From the NCBI GenBank assembly GCA_963697285.1, contig CAVONI010000001.1, positions 1-64,000 on the forward strand: 64,000 nt of DNA. Direction: 5' to 3'. The position numbers were made by a program, and so were the translations under genes. Source of the stretch: JAEUQQ01 sp963697285 (GTDB lineage Bacteria > Acidobacteriota > Vicinamibacteria > Vicinamibacterales > JAFNAJ01). Below, in pieces: positions 53,403-62,555 of this stretch. The notes beneath the pieces are model-generated. The model did not search any database. It saw only the letters and a program-made list of their open reading frames with translations, and was not told where the DNA came from. Position 1 is the stretch's first letter. Each line of letters starts with the position of its first letter.

Positions 53403-54785
53403 TCACGGTCGCCGCGCCGGGGCGCGTGTTGAGGCCGGTGGCAGGTCGAGCGACACGCGCTCGAAGCGGCCGCCCATTGCGAGCAGGACCAGCAGCCCCG
53501 CGGCGGGCATCAGCGAGGCCATCGCGAACACCGGCGTGTAGGAGACGCGATCGATCAGCACGCCGGTGAGCAGCGGGAACAGCATGCCGCTGATGCCCGA
53601 GGCGACGCCGGTCAACCCAGTCACGCGCGCGACCGCGGAGCTTGGGAACGTGTCTGAGACGGCGGCGAACATGTTGGCCGAGAGCGCCGTGTGCCCGAGC
53701 AGCACGAGGCAGATGGCGACGAGGGCCACCGGCACGGTCTTGACCAGCACCACGGCGAGGCTCAGAAAGCAGAGGGTCGCCCCGCCCCCCATCGTGATGA
53801 TGCGCGCCTGGCGGACGGTGAAGCCATGACGAATCAGGTATCCGGCGAGCCAGCCGCCGCCGACGCTCCCGAGATCGCCGAAAAGGAACGGGACCCAGGC
53901 GAAGAAGGCGATGTCGGTGAGCGTGAAGCCGCGCTGGCGGTAGAGGTACTCGGGGAGCCAGTAAATGTAGAACTGCACGACGGGCCCGACGAGCAACCGG
54001 CACAGCATCAGGCCCCAGGTCTGCGGCAACCGCAACAGCACGGCGTTGGGGGGAGCGGGCTCGGCCTTCGGCGGGTCACCTTCGCGGATGTAGGCGGCCT
54101 CTGCCGGCGTCAGCGCGTGGTGGTCTTCGGGGGCCCGGTAGTAGACGTGCCAGACCAGGGCCCACGCCATTCCGAGCAGGCTCGGGACCAGGAAGGCGGC
54201 CCGCCAGCCCCAGTAGTGCATGATCGGCACGATCAAGAACGGGGCGATCGCGCTGCCGAGCATCGACGCGCTGTTGAAGATGCCCACCGCGAACGCGCGC
54301 TCGCGAATGGGGAACCACTGCGACACCACCTTGTTGCCGCCCGAGAAGTTGCCGCACTCGCCGGTGCCGAGCAAGAACCGGAAGAAGGCGAAGTGCGACA
54401 TCGCGCCGGCCACGGCGTGCAGGGCGTTGGCGATCGACCACCAGATCACCGCGAAGGTCAGGCCGAATCGCGCGCCGCGGCGGTCCATCAGCCAGCCCAT
54501 GGGGAACTCCCCGGCGACCATGCCCAGCTGGAAGGCCGAGACGATGAACCCGTATTGCGTATTGGAGAGCGTGAAGATCTCGCGCAGCTTCGGGGCGGTG
54601 ACCGAGAGCGTCTGGCGATCGACGAAGTTCACCATCGTGACGAAGAAGAGCATGCCCAGGATCCGCCAGCGCACCTGTCGGCGCACGGGTGGCATCTGCT
54701 GGCCGGCGCCGTACGACGACCCGGCCCTGGGCACGGCCGGGGCCGCCGGCACCGCCCCCGCCCGCTCGTCAGGTGGTGATGGCAT
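53403..54785 (-). CDS. MFS transporter, hexuronate (ExuT/anion:cation symporter) type
   Basis: The 460-residue protein has twelve predicted helices and ACS-family signatures: MVNFVDRQTLSVTAPKLREIF, AGEFPMGWLMDRRGARFGL, FRFLLGTGECGNFSGGNKVVSQWF and RERAFAVGIFNSASMLG. This group transports hexuronates, D-galactonate or related sugar acids. A proline/alanine-rich N-terminal tail of about 35 residues precedes helix 1. Its ATG lies inside the 3' end of the cupin gene. With the isomerase and dehydrogenase genes it supports uptake and catabolism of a sugar acid. Confidence 0.85.
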   Translation of the reverse strand: MPSPPDERAGAVPAAPAVPRAGSSYGAGQQMPPVRRQVRWRILGMLFFVTMVNFVDRQTLSVTAPKLREIFTLSNTQYGFIVSAFQLGMVAGEFPMGWLMDRRGARFGLTFAVIWWSIANALHAVAGAMSHFAFFRFLLGTGECGNFSGGNKVVSQWFPIRERAFAVGIFNSASMLGSAIAPFLIVPIMHYWGWRAAFLVPSLLGMAWALVWHVYYRAPEDHHALTPAEAAYIREGDPPKAEPAPPNAVLLRLPQTWGLMLCRLLVGPVVQFYIYWLPEYLYRQRGFTLTDIAFFAWVPFLFGDLGSVGGGWLAGYLIRHGFTVRQARIITMGGGATLCFLSLAVVLVKTVPVALVAICLVLLGHTALSANMFAAVSDTFPSSAVARVTGLTGVASGISGMLFPLLTGVLIDRVSYTPVFAMASLMPAAGLLVLLAMGGRFERVSLDLPPASTRAPARRP

Positions 54786-55569
54786 CACCCTGTCCGGTCA
54801 TGAAGCTCTTGTTCTTGTCGCCGACCCAGTACCGCTCGCCCGCGATGCACCAGATGAACTCCAGCGGGTCCTCCTGCGAGAACACCGGGTGGTAGTTGAG
54901 CATCGGGATCGTCACCAGGTCGCCCTCGCGCACGTTGTGCACGAAGGAGAGGGTCTCGGGGCTCGCGTACACCTCCATCGAGCCGTGCCCCTTGATGAAG
55001 ATGTAGGTCTCCTCCTGGTCGGTGTGGTTGTGGGGCGGCCACGACCGTTGGAACGGCTGGAAGAACGTGTACCCGGCCACCAGCTTGTCGGCGCGCTCGC
55101 CGACGTCGAACATCAGGTACACATCCTTGCCCTTCAGCCGCCGGATGCGCTCCTCGCGGGTCGAGAACTCCGCGAAGCTCGAGTGGAACACCGGGTGGAC
55201 GTGCTCGGCCGGCGCGCTGCACTGCACCAGCACGGCGGGCTCGGTCGCGGGATTGTGCAGCCGGAACGCGGCGCCGCGCGGCACGTACAGCGTGTCGTAG
55301 GTGGCGAGGGCGTAGCTGCTGCCGCCAACCTCGACCGTTGCCGCCGCCTTCCACATGAACAGGAGGCTCTCCTCCTCGGGGCGGCAGAACGTGACCGAGG
55401 TGGCCCCCGGCGGCAGGCTGAACTCGCCGCAGCTGAGGAACTTCAGGTTGGCGGTGCGCGGCTCGAAGCGCTGCCGGTACACGACCTCGGACTGCGCGGC
55501 ACGCGACAGGATCGCGGGCTTCACCTCTGACGCGGCAGGACTGGCCTGGGTTGTCTCCACGTGGCTCAT
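54769..55569 (-). CDS. Cupin isomerase, IolB/KduI (5-deoxy-glucuronate isomerase) family
   Basis: A 266-residue bicupin: the second domain has PPHNHTDQEETYIFIKGHG with the two histidines and glutamate of the metal site and NYHPVFSQEDPLEF with another histidine; the first has SVTFCRPEEESLLFMWKA and TLYVPRGAAFRLHN. This agrees with IolB/KduI-type isomerases acting on 5-deoxy-glucuronate or 5-keto-4-deoxyuronate. Substrate cannot be decided, but a uronate fits the ExuT-like transporter that overlaps it. The ATG at 55569 precedes the conserved region by about 25 residues. Confidence 0.8.
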   Translation of the reverse strand: MSHVETTQASPAASEVKPAILSRAAQSEVVYRQRFEPRTANLKFLSCGEFSLPPGATSVTFCRPEEESLLFMWKAAATVEVGGSSYALATYDTLYVPRGAAFRLHNPATEPAVLVQCSAPAEHVHPVFHSSFAEFSTREERIRRLKGKDVYLMFDVGERADKLVAGYTFFQPFQRSWPPHNHTDQEETYIFIKGHGSMEVYASPETLSFVHNVREGDLVTIPMLNYHPVFSQEDPLEFIWCIAGERYWVGDKNKSFMTGQGDAITT

Positions 55570-55717
55570 GGCTGGATCGACTCTGGAAGAAGGGAACTCC
55601 GGGTAACGGACGTCGTCAACGGTGCGCATCCTCCGTCGGCCGTCGCTGTCGGCCACCGCCGTCAGCCCCGCGCGGCGCGACCGGCGCGGCCAGGGCTGAC
55701 GGCTCACGACCGAAGAC

Positions 55718-58700
55718 TCAGAAGACGAACCTCAGCCCGAACTGCATCACGCGCGGTTCGGCGGCACTGAGAATCTTGCCGAAATTCGCTCCCGCGGTGA
55801 CGGTGGCGTTGGGGTTGTTGAAGTTCGTGCGGTTGAGGAGGTTGAACGTCTCCCAGCGGAACTGGAGCCGCGCGCGGCCCGCGAGCTTGAAGTTCTTCGC
55901 CACGGCGAGGTCGAGCGAGGCGTATCCCGGGCCACGGAACGAATTGCGCGTGACGTTGCCGAACGTGCCGAGGGCGGCCTGCGTGAAGGCCGCCGGGTTG
56001 AACCACACCGTCTCGTCTGCCCCGGACGGGGGGGCCGGATCGCCGACCTGGTCGGCGTTGTCCTGCCCGATGGCCGTGAGCGACCGGTCGGTCCCGCTCT
56101 TCACCGTGTACGGCAGGCCGCTCCGAGCGGTGAAGATGCCGTTGACCTGCCAGCCGTTCAGCAGCACGTCCGAGAAGCCGGAGAGGGACTCTGCCCGCGG
56201 AAAGTCGTACACGAACGAGAAGTTCATCCGGTGCCGGACATCGAAGTCGGCGGGACCCCAGTCGATGTCGGGATCCGACGAACTGCGCGGATACGAGCCC
56301 GTGCCCTCGATGGTCGACGAGTTGTTGTCCTCGGTCTTCCCCAGGACGTAGGTGCCGAGCAGCGTGAGCCCGCTGGCCGCGCGCTTGGTGGCGGTCACCT
56401 GGAAGCCGTTGTACTCGGACCGCTGGAACGGCGCCGCGATCTCCATCGCGCCCATGCCGTCGGCGGCGTAGAGGCGCCGGGCCTGGGTGTTGCCGGTCGT
56501 TGCGCCGGGCCCGTAGACGGCCGGGTTCAACTCCATCGCCCCCATGATGTCGGTGCCCTTGTTGCCGACGTAAGCGATCGAGAGCGCGACGTCCCACCAG
56601 ATCTGTTGCTCGAACGTGATGTTCCAGTTCTGCGAGTACCCCTTCTTGGTACTGGGATCGAGCACGCCACCCGAGACCGGCCGGACGTACTTGAACGTGT
56701 CGAAGTCCTCAGGCTCCACGCGTGGGAACGGATAGGGGTTGCCCGGGGCGTAGTTCCGGTACGGATCCTGGAAGCTGTAGGGGTTGACGAAGTCCACCGT
56801 GAGCACGCTCGGCTGCGTGCTGACCGTGCGGGTGTAGATCGTCAACGCCGGGTCGATGTAGAAGATGCCGTACCCGGCGCGCACCACCGTGCGGCCCGTG
56901 CCAGACACGTCCCACGCGAAGCCGACGCGCGGCGCCAGGGCGCCCCAGTCCTTCGCGAACAACGTGTCGGGGATCTCCGCGTCACCGGGATACACCATCC
57001 CGAGCGGGGCGTCAGGCGCCATCGTCGACCGCTGGCCCGCCACGAAGCCGACCAGGTTGTTCAGCGAATCGGTGGCAGGCAGCCAGGGCTCCCAGCGCAG
57101 GCCCGCGTTGATCGTGAGCTTGTTCGTGATCTTCCAGTCGTCCTGCACCCAGAAGTGGTACTTCGACTCGGCCAGCTCGATCGTGCGGCCCGAGTCCTGG
57201 ACGAATCGCGACGGCAGGCCGAGGACGATGTCAGCGGGCAGGTAACCGGTCCGGGAGCCGTTGAACGTCCAGGTGCCGACGGTGAATGACGCGTCGAGCA
57301 CGTAGAGCCGATCGAACTGCGTGTCGACGCCGAACTGCAGGTTGTGGCGGCCCTTGCTCCAGATCGCCGTCGCCTTGAAATCCCAGGTGGACGGCGTCTG
57401 CTCGAGGCCACCGCCTGAGAAGAGGTTGAACAGAGGTGCGGCCATGAAACGCACGCCCGGGAAGAAGTCGGTCTTGATGCTCTGCGGGGCATTGACGCCG
57501 TAATCCTGGAGCGTTTTCACGTTGGGCGTCAGCGGTTCCTGCACGCGGCGGAACTTGGAGTACGCGCCCGACACGCTCAACAGGAAGCTGCTCGAGAAGA
57601 TGTGGTTGTCGCGCAGGAGGAAGCTCTGGTTCCGGAAGTCGTTGTCGGCATAGAACCCCGGCGGCGCCGTGAACGGGCGCTGGAACCGGTTGGCGTCATA
57701 GAAGTAACGCGCCGTGACCCGGTCGTTCGAGGTCAGCTCGTGGTCGAGCCGCGCCGTCACCTGGTCGTCGTCGAGGTTCTGACTGATCGGCGCGACGAGG
57801 TTGAGGCCGCTGTTGGGCAGCGGCAGCAGATCCGTGAGGATCTGCGACACCAGCGGGTCGAGCCGATTCGAGGGGACGATGTTACCCGGGAACGGCTGCC
57901 CGGTGAGGGGGTCGATGATCGGCGTGGCGACGTTCGAGAAGTTCCCGGCGCGCTCGGCCTGCGTCAGCGACCGGATGGACGCCGAGCCGGGGTCCGAGCG
58001 TCGCCGCGTGCCCTGGTACGCCCCGAAGAAGAACGTCTTGTTCCGGACGATCGGTCCGCCCAGCGTCGCGCCGAACTGGTTCTGCTCGTACGGGGGCTTC
58101 TCCTGCCCGGCCTTTTCACGGAAGTAATCGTTGGAATTGAACGCGGTGTCACGCAGGAACTCGAACGCGCTGCCCCGCAGCAGGTTCGTGCCCGACTTGG
58201 TCGCCAGCTCGACGAGGGCACCGGCCCCCGCCGTGCGGGCGCTGTAGTTCGCCGACTGCACCGTGAACTCCTCCAACGTATCCGGGTTCGGCATCGTCGG
58301 TGCCGAGCCGAAGAACCGGTTGTTGTAGTTCGAGCCGTCCAGCCTGAAGTTGTTCTGCGTCGCACGCAACCCGTTGACCGTGAGGCCCTGGTTGTCCTGT
58401 TGCCCCACGACGGTCCCGGCGTTGGTCACCGACGCCCCGGGCGTCAAGACCACGAGCTGCAGCGGGTTCCGGCCGTTGAGCGGCAGTTCCTCCACCTGGC
58501 GGACCGTCATCGATGTCTGCACCGTGGACGATGTCGTCTGCACCAGCGGCGTCGCGCCGGTCACCTCGATGGTGGTCTCCACGCCGCCGGGCTCCATCGT
58601 CAGCCTGACGTCGAGCGACTGCCCGGTCACCAGCGTGATGTCGGAACGGACGATCTTCTGGAACCCGTCCAGCACGCCCGTCACCTCGTACTGGCCGATT

Positions 58701-58948
58701 GGCAGCTCGGGGCACCGGAAGATCCCGACCTCGTTGGTCGTGGACTCCACGGTCAGTCCCGTGCGGATGTTCCTGCACGTCACCAGCACGCCGGGCAGCA
58801 CGGCGCCGGTTGAGTCGAGCATCGTGCCGTTGAGGCTGGCGGTGGCGCCTTGCGCGCGCGCTTCCCCCTGTAGCCCCCCGACGAGCAGGGCCAGCCCCGC
58901 CGCGCACCGCAACCACTTCCCGACACCCCTTCCAGAAATCAGAGACAT
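55718..58948 (-). CDS. Oar-like TonB-dependent receptor
   Basis: An intact 1076-residue outer-membrane receptor: signal peptide (CAAGLALLVGGLQGEARAQ), carboxypeptidase-like domain (LNGTMLDSTGAVLPGVLVT, GIFRCPELPIGQYEVTG), plug (MTVRQVEELPLNGRNPLQL, TLEEFTVQSANYSARTAGAG) and a barrel of about 800 residues ending in the aromatic RVMQFGLRFVF. This architecture is abundant in Acidobacteria and imports glycans or peptides. It is encoded between the uronate-type genes and the Gfo/Idh and isomerase genes on the same strand, so a plant or microbial polysaccharide fragment is the likely cargo. The gap of about 150 bases before the cupin gene holds no gene. Confidence 0.93.
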   Translation of the reverse strand: MSLISGRGVGKWLRCAAGLALLVGGLQGEARAQGATASLNGTMLDSTGAVLPGVLVTCRNIRTGLTVESTTNEVGIFRCPELPIGQYEVTGVLDGFQKIVRSDITLVTGQSLDVRLTMEPGGVETTIEVTGATPLVQTTSSTVQTSMTVRQVEELPLNGRNPLQLVVLTPGASVTNAGTVVGQQDNQGLTVNGLRATQNNFRLDGSNYNNRFFGSAPTMPNPDTLEEFTVQSANYSARTAGAGALVELATKSGTNLLRGSAFEFLRDTAFNSNDYFREKAGQEKPPYEQNQFGATLGGPIVRNKTFFFGAYQGTRRRSDPGSASIRSLTQAERAGNFSNVATPIIDPLTGQPFPGNIVPSNRLDPLVSQILTDLLPLPNSGLNLVAPISQNLDDDQVTARLDHELTSNDRVTARYFYDANRFQRPFTAPPGFYADNDFRNQSFLLRDNHIFSSSFLLSVSGAYSKFRRVQEPLTPNVKTLQDYGVNAPQSIKTDFFPGVRFMAAPLFNLFSGGGLEQTPSTWDFKATAIWSKGRHNLQFGVDTQFDRLYVLDASFTVGTWTFNGSRTGYLPADIVLGLPSRFVQDSGRTIELAESKYHFWVQDDWKITNKLTINAGLRWEPWLPATDSLNNLVGFVAGQRSTMAPDAPLGMVYPGDAEIPDTLFAKDWGALAPRVGFAWDVSGTGRTVVRAGYGIFYIDPALTIYTRTVSTQPSVLTVDFVNPYSFQDPYRNYAPGNPYPFPRVEPEDFDTFKYVRPVSGGVLDPSTKKGYSQNWNITFEQQIWWDVALSIAYVGNKGTDIMGAMELNPAVYGPGATTGNTQARRLYAADGMGAMEIAAPFQRSEYNGFQVTATKRAASGLTLLGTYVLGKTEDNNSSTIEGTGSYPRSSSDPDIDWGPADFDVRHRMNFSFVYDFPRAESLSGFSDVLLNGWQVNGIFTARSGLPYTVKSGTDRSLTAIGQDNADQVGDPAPPSGADETVWFNPAAFTQAALGTFGNVTRNSFRGPGYASLDLAVAKNFKLAGRARLQFRWETFNLLNRTNFNNPNATVTAGANFGKILSAAEPRVMQFGLRFVF

Positions 58949-59036
58949 GGACCACCCTCCGGAATCGAGCTCGACTTGCGAACGTTGCCGTCAGAGCACC
59001 CCGTCCGGCGGCGCCGGCCGGGGACTCGGGTGTTGC

Positions 59037-60224
59037 TCAGGCGTCTTCTTCGATGGTGGCGCCCGCCGCGTCCAGGCGCATGCGCTTGCGGCGCCAGTAG
59101 GCCGCCGTCGCGAGGTGGACGGGCCGGCACGCGTCGATGCCGGCCGTGACGTCGGCGCTCGGCGCCCGTCCGTCGCGCACGGCGTCGAGAAAGTCGGTGA
59201 CGTGCGCCACCTCGAGGACCTCGGTGGACTTCACCTCGACCGGCGTGCCGCCGTTCGGGCGGTAGACGTAGCCGTCGCGCGCGATGTCGAGGCTGCCCTC
59301 TGTGCCCTGGAAGAACACCGAGGGACGCGGCGTGGCGACAGGGAGGACCGACGATTCGAAGTGCAGGTTCCAGCCGCCGGCGTACTGCAGCACGGCGCTG
59401 ACCGTGTCGGGGTTCTCGCGGCCGTCCTTCAGCTGGTAGATGCCGCCGGTGGCGACCGCGTTCAGTGGGCGGGTCTCGCCGAGGAACCACTGCGCCACGT
59501 CCACCCAGTGGGCGAGGATGTCGGCGAGCAGGCCGCGTCCGTAGTCGGGGAAGTAGCGCCACGAGTCATAGCGGATCCACTCGTAGGGCACGGGCCTGGC
59601 CGGGCCCAAGAAGCGCGGCCAGTCGAAGCCCGCGGGCTGCGGCCGAGGCTCGATGCGGCGCCGCTGCCACGGGAAGTCGCTCCACACCGCCCGCACGAAG
59701 ATCACCTGGCCCAGCTTGCGCGTGTCGAAGTACTCGGCCTTGGCCCGCTTGTAGTGCGCGCCGCTGCGCTGCTGCGTGCCGGTCTGGCAGACACGGCCCG
59801 CCGCACGCACGGCGGCGAATAGCGTCGGGCCCTCCTCCAGGCTGTGCGTGGTGGGCTTCTCGAGGAACACGTGCTTGCCGGCCGCCAGCGCCGCGAGCGC
59901 CTGCGGCAGGTGCAGGTGATCGGGGGTGGCGATGAGCACCGCATCCACGTCGGGCCGCGCGATCGCCTCTTCGTGGGCGATCGTCTCGGGGGCCGTGACG
60001 CCCAGCGCGTCTCGGGCGCGCTGCCGCTGCACGTCGTAGATATCGGCGACGCAGCGCAACTCGGCGCGGCCCGTGCCGAGGAACGCCTTCATCACGTCAC
60101 GTCCCCGGCGGCCCGAACCGACCAGCGCCACGCCGAGGCGGTCGTTGGCGCCGAGGATGCGGCCATAGGACAGCGCCGAGACCGCGACTGCTCCTGTCGT
60201 TGCAAGGAACTCTCGCCGCTTCAT
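59037..60224 (-). CDS. Gfo/Idh/MocA-family oxidoreductase, Tat-exported
   Basis: A 395-residue dehydrogenase with a Tat signal (KRREFLATTGAVAVSALS) followed by a Rossmann domain (GVALVGSGRRGRDVMKAFL, DAVLIATPDHLHLPQALAALAAGKHVFLEKP) and the Gfo/Idh C-terminal domain. The EKP motif with its catalytic lysine is present. It oxidises a sugar or inositol derivative with tightly bound NAD(P). The start is preceded by GGGAGG and lies three bases after the stop of the isomerase gene, so the pair is co-translated. Periplasmic export of a Rossmann enzyme is typical for this family in Acidobacteria and Planctomycetes. Confidence 0.87.
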   Translation of the reverse strand: MKRREFLATTGAVAVSALSYGRILGANDRLGVALVGSGRRGRDVMKAFLGTGRAELRCVADIYDVQRQRARDALGVTAPETIAHEEAIARPDVDAVLIATPDHLHLPQALAALAAGKHVFLEKPTTHSLEEGPTLFAAVRAAGRVCQTGTQQRSGAHYKRAKAEYFDTRKLGQVIFVRAVWSDFPWQRRRIEPRPQPAGFDWPRFLGPARPVPYEWIRYDSWRYFPDYGRGLLADILAHWVDVAQWFLGETRPLNAVATGGIYQLKDGRENPDTVSAVLQYAGGWNLHFESSVLPVATPRPSVFFQGTEGSLDIARDGYVYRPNGGTPVEVKSTEVLEVAHVTDFLDAVRDGRAPSADVTAGIDACRPVHLATAAYWRRKRMRLDAAGATIEEDA

Positions 60225-60226
60225 GT

Positions 60227-61108
60227 TCACCTCCCGAAGCGCGCGCGCAAGGTCTCGCGCGCGGGACCGGCCGCACTCTCTCCGGGCTTTGACCCGTCCG
60301 CACGTTCTTCCTCGGCCACGATCCAGCCACTCCAACCGGTTCGCGTGACAGCTGCCGCCAGCGGCCTCCAGTCGACGTCGCCCTGTCCGAGCGGCACCTG
60401 CTGCTCGCCCTTGAAGTCGCGCAGGTGCATGCCAACGATACGGGCCCGGTGCTGCGTGAAGAACGCGGCAAGGTCCACATTGGCGCGGTAGGCCCAGCCG
60501 CAGTCAACGAGGAAGCCGACAAGCGCCGGGTCGGTGCCATTGATCAGGCCGGTGATCTCTGCACCGCCCGCGGCGAACTCGGGGCCGTGGTTGTGATAGG
60601 CGAACCCAAGGCCCTTCTCGCGGCAGTAGCGGGCGGCGGCGTGGAGTCCCGCCACCTTGTCGGCGAGGGCCTGCGCGGCGACGACGCCTCCCTGCTCCAG
60701 CCCACCACCGCTGACGATGACGCGCTGTGCGCCGAGCGCGGCGGCGCCGTCCGCCGTGGCCCGCACGAGGTCCATCGAGGCGATCCGGGTCTGCGGGTCG
60801 TAGGCGTTGAGGAAGATGTGCAGGCCGACGCACACCAGGCCGGTCTGCTCGATGCGCGCCCGCGCGGCGGCGGCCGTCGGGTACTGGGCCGCCACGTTGC
60901 GGAAGCTGGTCTCGAAGCCCTCGAAGCCGAGCGACTTGACCTTGCCCAGCACCGACAGGAACTGGTCGAAGTCGTCGGGCTTGAGCGCCCAGGCGTTGGT
61001 CTGGCAGCCGATGCGTGGGCCGGCCGTCGCGGCGCCGGAAGGCCGGGACGCGGCGAGCGCGATACCGGCCGGAAGGGAAGAGAGGAACTCGCGTCTCGAC
61101 AACGCCAC
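60227..61108 (-). CDS. Tat-exported xylose-isomerase-like TIM-barrel protein
   Basis: A 293-residue sugar phosphate isomerase/epimerase-like protein with a Tat signal (ALSRREFLSSLPAGIALA). Motifs include GCQTNAWALKP, GFEGFETSFRN, GFAYHNHGPEF and VGFLVDCGWAYRANVD with likely metal ligands, and GWIVAEEE at the end. GTG 61108 is preferred because GGGGAGG lies about nine bases upstream and the Tat motif follows at once. It is the first gene after the LacI-controlled promoter at 61254-61282. Confidence 0.83.
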   Translation of the reverse strand: MALSRREFLSSLPAGIALAASRPSGAATAGPRIGCQTNAWALKPDDFDQFLSVLGKVKSLGFEGFETSFRNVAAQYPTAAAARARIEQTGLVCVGLHIFLNAYDPQTRIASMDLVRATADGAAALGAQRVIVSGGGLEQGGVVAAQALADKVAGLHAAARYCREKGLGFAYHNHGPEFAAGGAEITGLINGTDPALVGFLVDCGWAYRANVDLAAFFTQHRARIVGMHLRDFKGEQQVPLGQGDVDWRPLAAAVTRTGWSGWIVAEEERADGSKPGESAAGPARETLRARFGR

Positions 61109-61252
61109 GGGGGTAACCTCCCCAGCCGCGCCACGAATCATCCTGGCCCGGGTCTGAGCGGCCCGACATGGACCCCGCAGCCCGTGCCCGAATCCTGCGC
61201 TGGCAACGGCTACCGGCAGGCCCCGGGTACGCCGGATCCTGCTTTAGCGGTA

Positions 61253-61282
61253 AACTAGAACATGAGCTAGTTGCCGTGTCAA
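61253..61282 (-). promoter_or_regulatory. Sigma-70-type promoter with embedded LacI-type operator
   Basis: On the minus strand TTGACA (61282-61277) is followed after 17 bases by TCTAGT (61259-61254). The 20-bp perfect inverted repeat AACTAG-N8-CTAGTT (61253-61272) covers the spacer and the -10 box. It lies between the lacI stop and the start of the isomerase-dehydrogenase operon, a standard position for a LacI-family operator. The predicted transcription start is about 140 bases before the GTG at 61108. Confidence 0.65.
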
Positions 61283-61312
61283 GCGGAATTCCGCACCGCG
61301 ACAGCCCCGCCC

Positions 61313-62371
61313 TCAGCGCGTGGCAGCCGGGGACTTCCGGACGCCCGGGGCCGGGCCCAGCGACTCCCGCAGCTTCAGTTCCACCGGCAGGATCAGGCTG
61401 CACGGCTCGGACAGGTTGCCCTTCATCGCGTCGAGCAGAGTACGAAAGGCCAGTTTCCCAATCTCGTACCGTGGTGTCGCCACCGTCGTCAGGCTGCGAT
61501 GCGTGAAGTCGGCGAACGGGGTCCCGTCGAAGCTCCCGACCGACACCTGGCCCGGAACGTCGATCCCCGTTTCGTCGAGATAGCGCAGCACGCCGAGCGC
61601 AGCGATCTCGTGGGAGGCCACGATGGCCGAGGGCTTGCGCGGGTTGGCGTCCCACAGCCGCTGGCACGCCGCGTAGCCACCGGCGCCCGACAGTTCGCCC
61701 ACCTCGAACAGCGACTCGTCGCAGTCGAAGCCGTATGTCTTGACGCAGCCCTTGAAGGCCTCGAGACGCTGCCGGAACGGGAGCGCGGACTGGTGGCCCG
61801 AGATGTAGGCCACGCGCCGGTGCCCGCGCTCGGCCAGCGCGCGCGCCAGCATCACCACGCCCGCCATGTAGTCGGCCGCCACCTGATGAAAAATCGGCGG
61901 GTCGAGTTGCCGGTTGATCAGCACCACCTGGAAGTCGCTCTGTTGCAGGTCTTTCCAGAACTTCGGCAGCCGCGGTCGCTCCGACGTGAACGGCGGCGCC
62001 GCGATGATGCCCTTCATGTGCAGGCGCTGCATCTCACGCACGCGGGCCGTGTACGTCTCCATCCGGTACGAGCCGTTGCCCAGCAGCACGTGGAGGTGGA
62101 CCGCGCTCGCCGCGTCCTCGATTGCGCGAATGACCTCCGCATAGTACGGGTCCGAACTGTTGGGGACGATGACGCCTATCAGGTTGGAGTAGCCAATGGC
62201 CAGCGCGCGCGCCAGTTGGTTGGGCTCGTAGTTCAGGCCGCGGATCGCCGCGCGGACCCGCTTCTTGGTCGCGTCGGAGATCCGCGGGCTGTCGCGGAGG
62301 ACGAGCGAGACGGTCATCGCCGACAGTCCCAACTGTCTCCCGACGTCCCGCAACGTCATCTGGCGCGCCAT
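61313..62371 (-). CDS. LacI-family transcriptional regulator
   Basis: A 352-residue repressor with an N-terminal helix-turn-helix and hinge (MTLRDVGRQLGLSAMTVSLVL, RAAIRGLNYEPNQLARAL) and a periplasmic-binding-like sensor domain (NLIGVIVPNSSDPYYAEVIRAIE, GHRRVAYISG, PSAIVASHEIAALGVLRYL, GSFDGTPFADFTHRSLTTV). It is probably controlled by a sugar or sugar acid. A matching palindromic operator overlaps the promoter of the next operon on the same strand, 40 bases downstream of its stop. It is transcribed divergently from the LarA-family gene. Confidence 0.92.
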   Translation of the reverse strand: MARQMTLRDVGRQLGLSAMTVSLVLRDSPRISDATKKRVRAAIRGLNYEPNQLARALAIGYSNLIGVIVPNSSDPYYAEVIRAIEDAASAVHLHVLLGNGSYRMETYTARVREMQRLHMKGIIAAPPFTSERPRLPKFWKDLQQSDFQVVLINRQLDPPIFHQVAADYMAGVVMLARALAERGHRRVAYISGHQSALPFRQRLEAFKGCVKTYGFDCDESLFEVGELSGAGGYAACQRLWDANPRKPSAIVASHEIAALGVLRYLDETGIDVPGQVSVGSFDGTPFADFTHRSLTTVATPRYEIGKLAFRTLLDAMKGNLSEPCSLILPVELKLRESLGPAPGVRKSPAATR

Positions 62372-62555
62372 AGTCAGCCCGCGAACCGGCGTGCCATTCT
62401 TGCACAGACCGCGCGCGCGCGGCAGGCCCATCGCGCGGCACGGCGTGTTGGCACGGCGTGTTGGCACGGCGAGTCCGGCCGCGACCATTCCTGCTATCCT
62501 CAGGCCCGCGGCCGCCACTCGCCTCTCGCGCGCTGGCTGCAGGGTCGTTCACACC

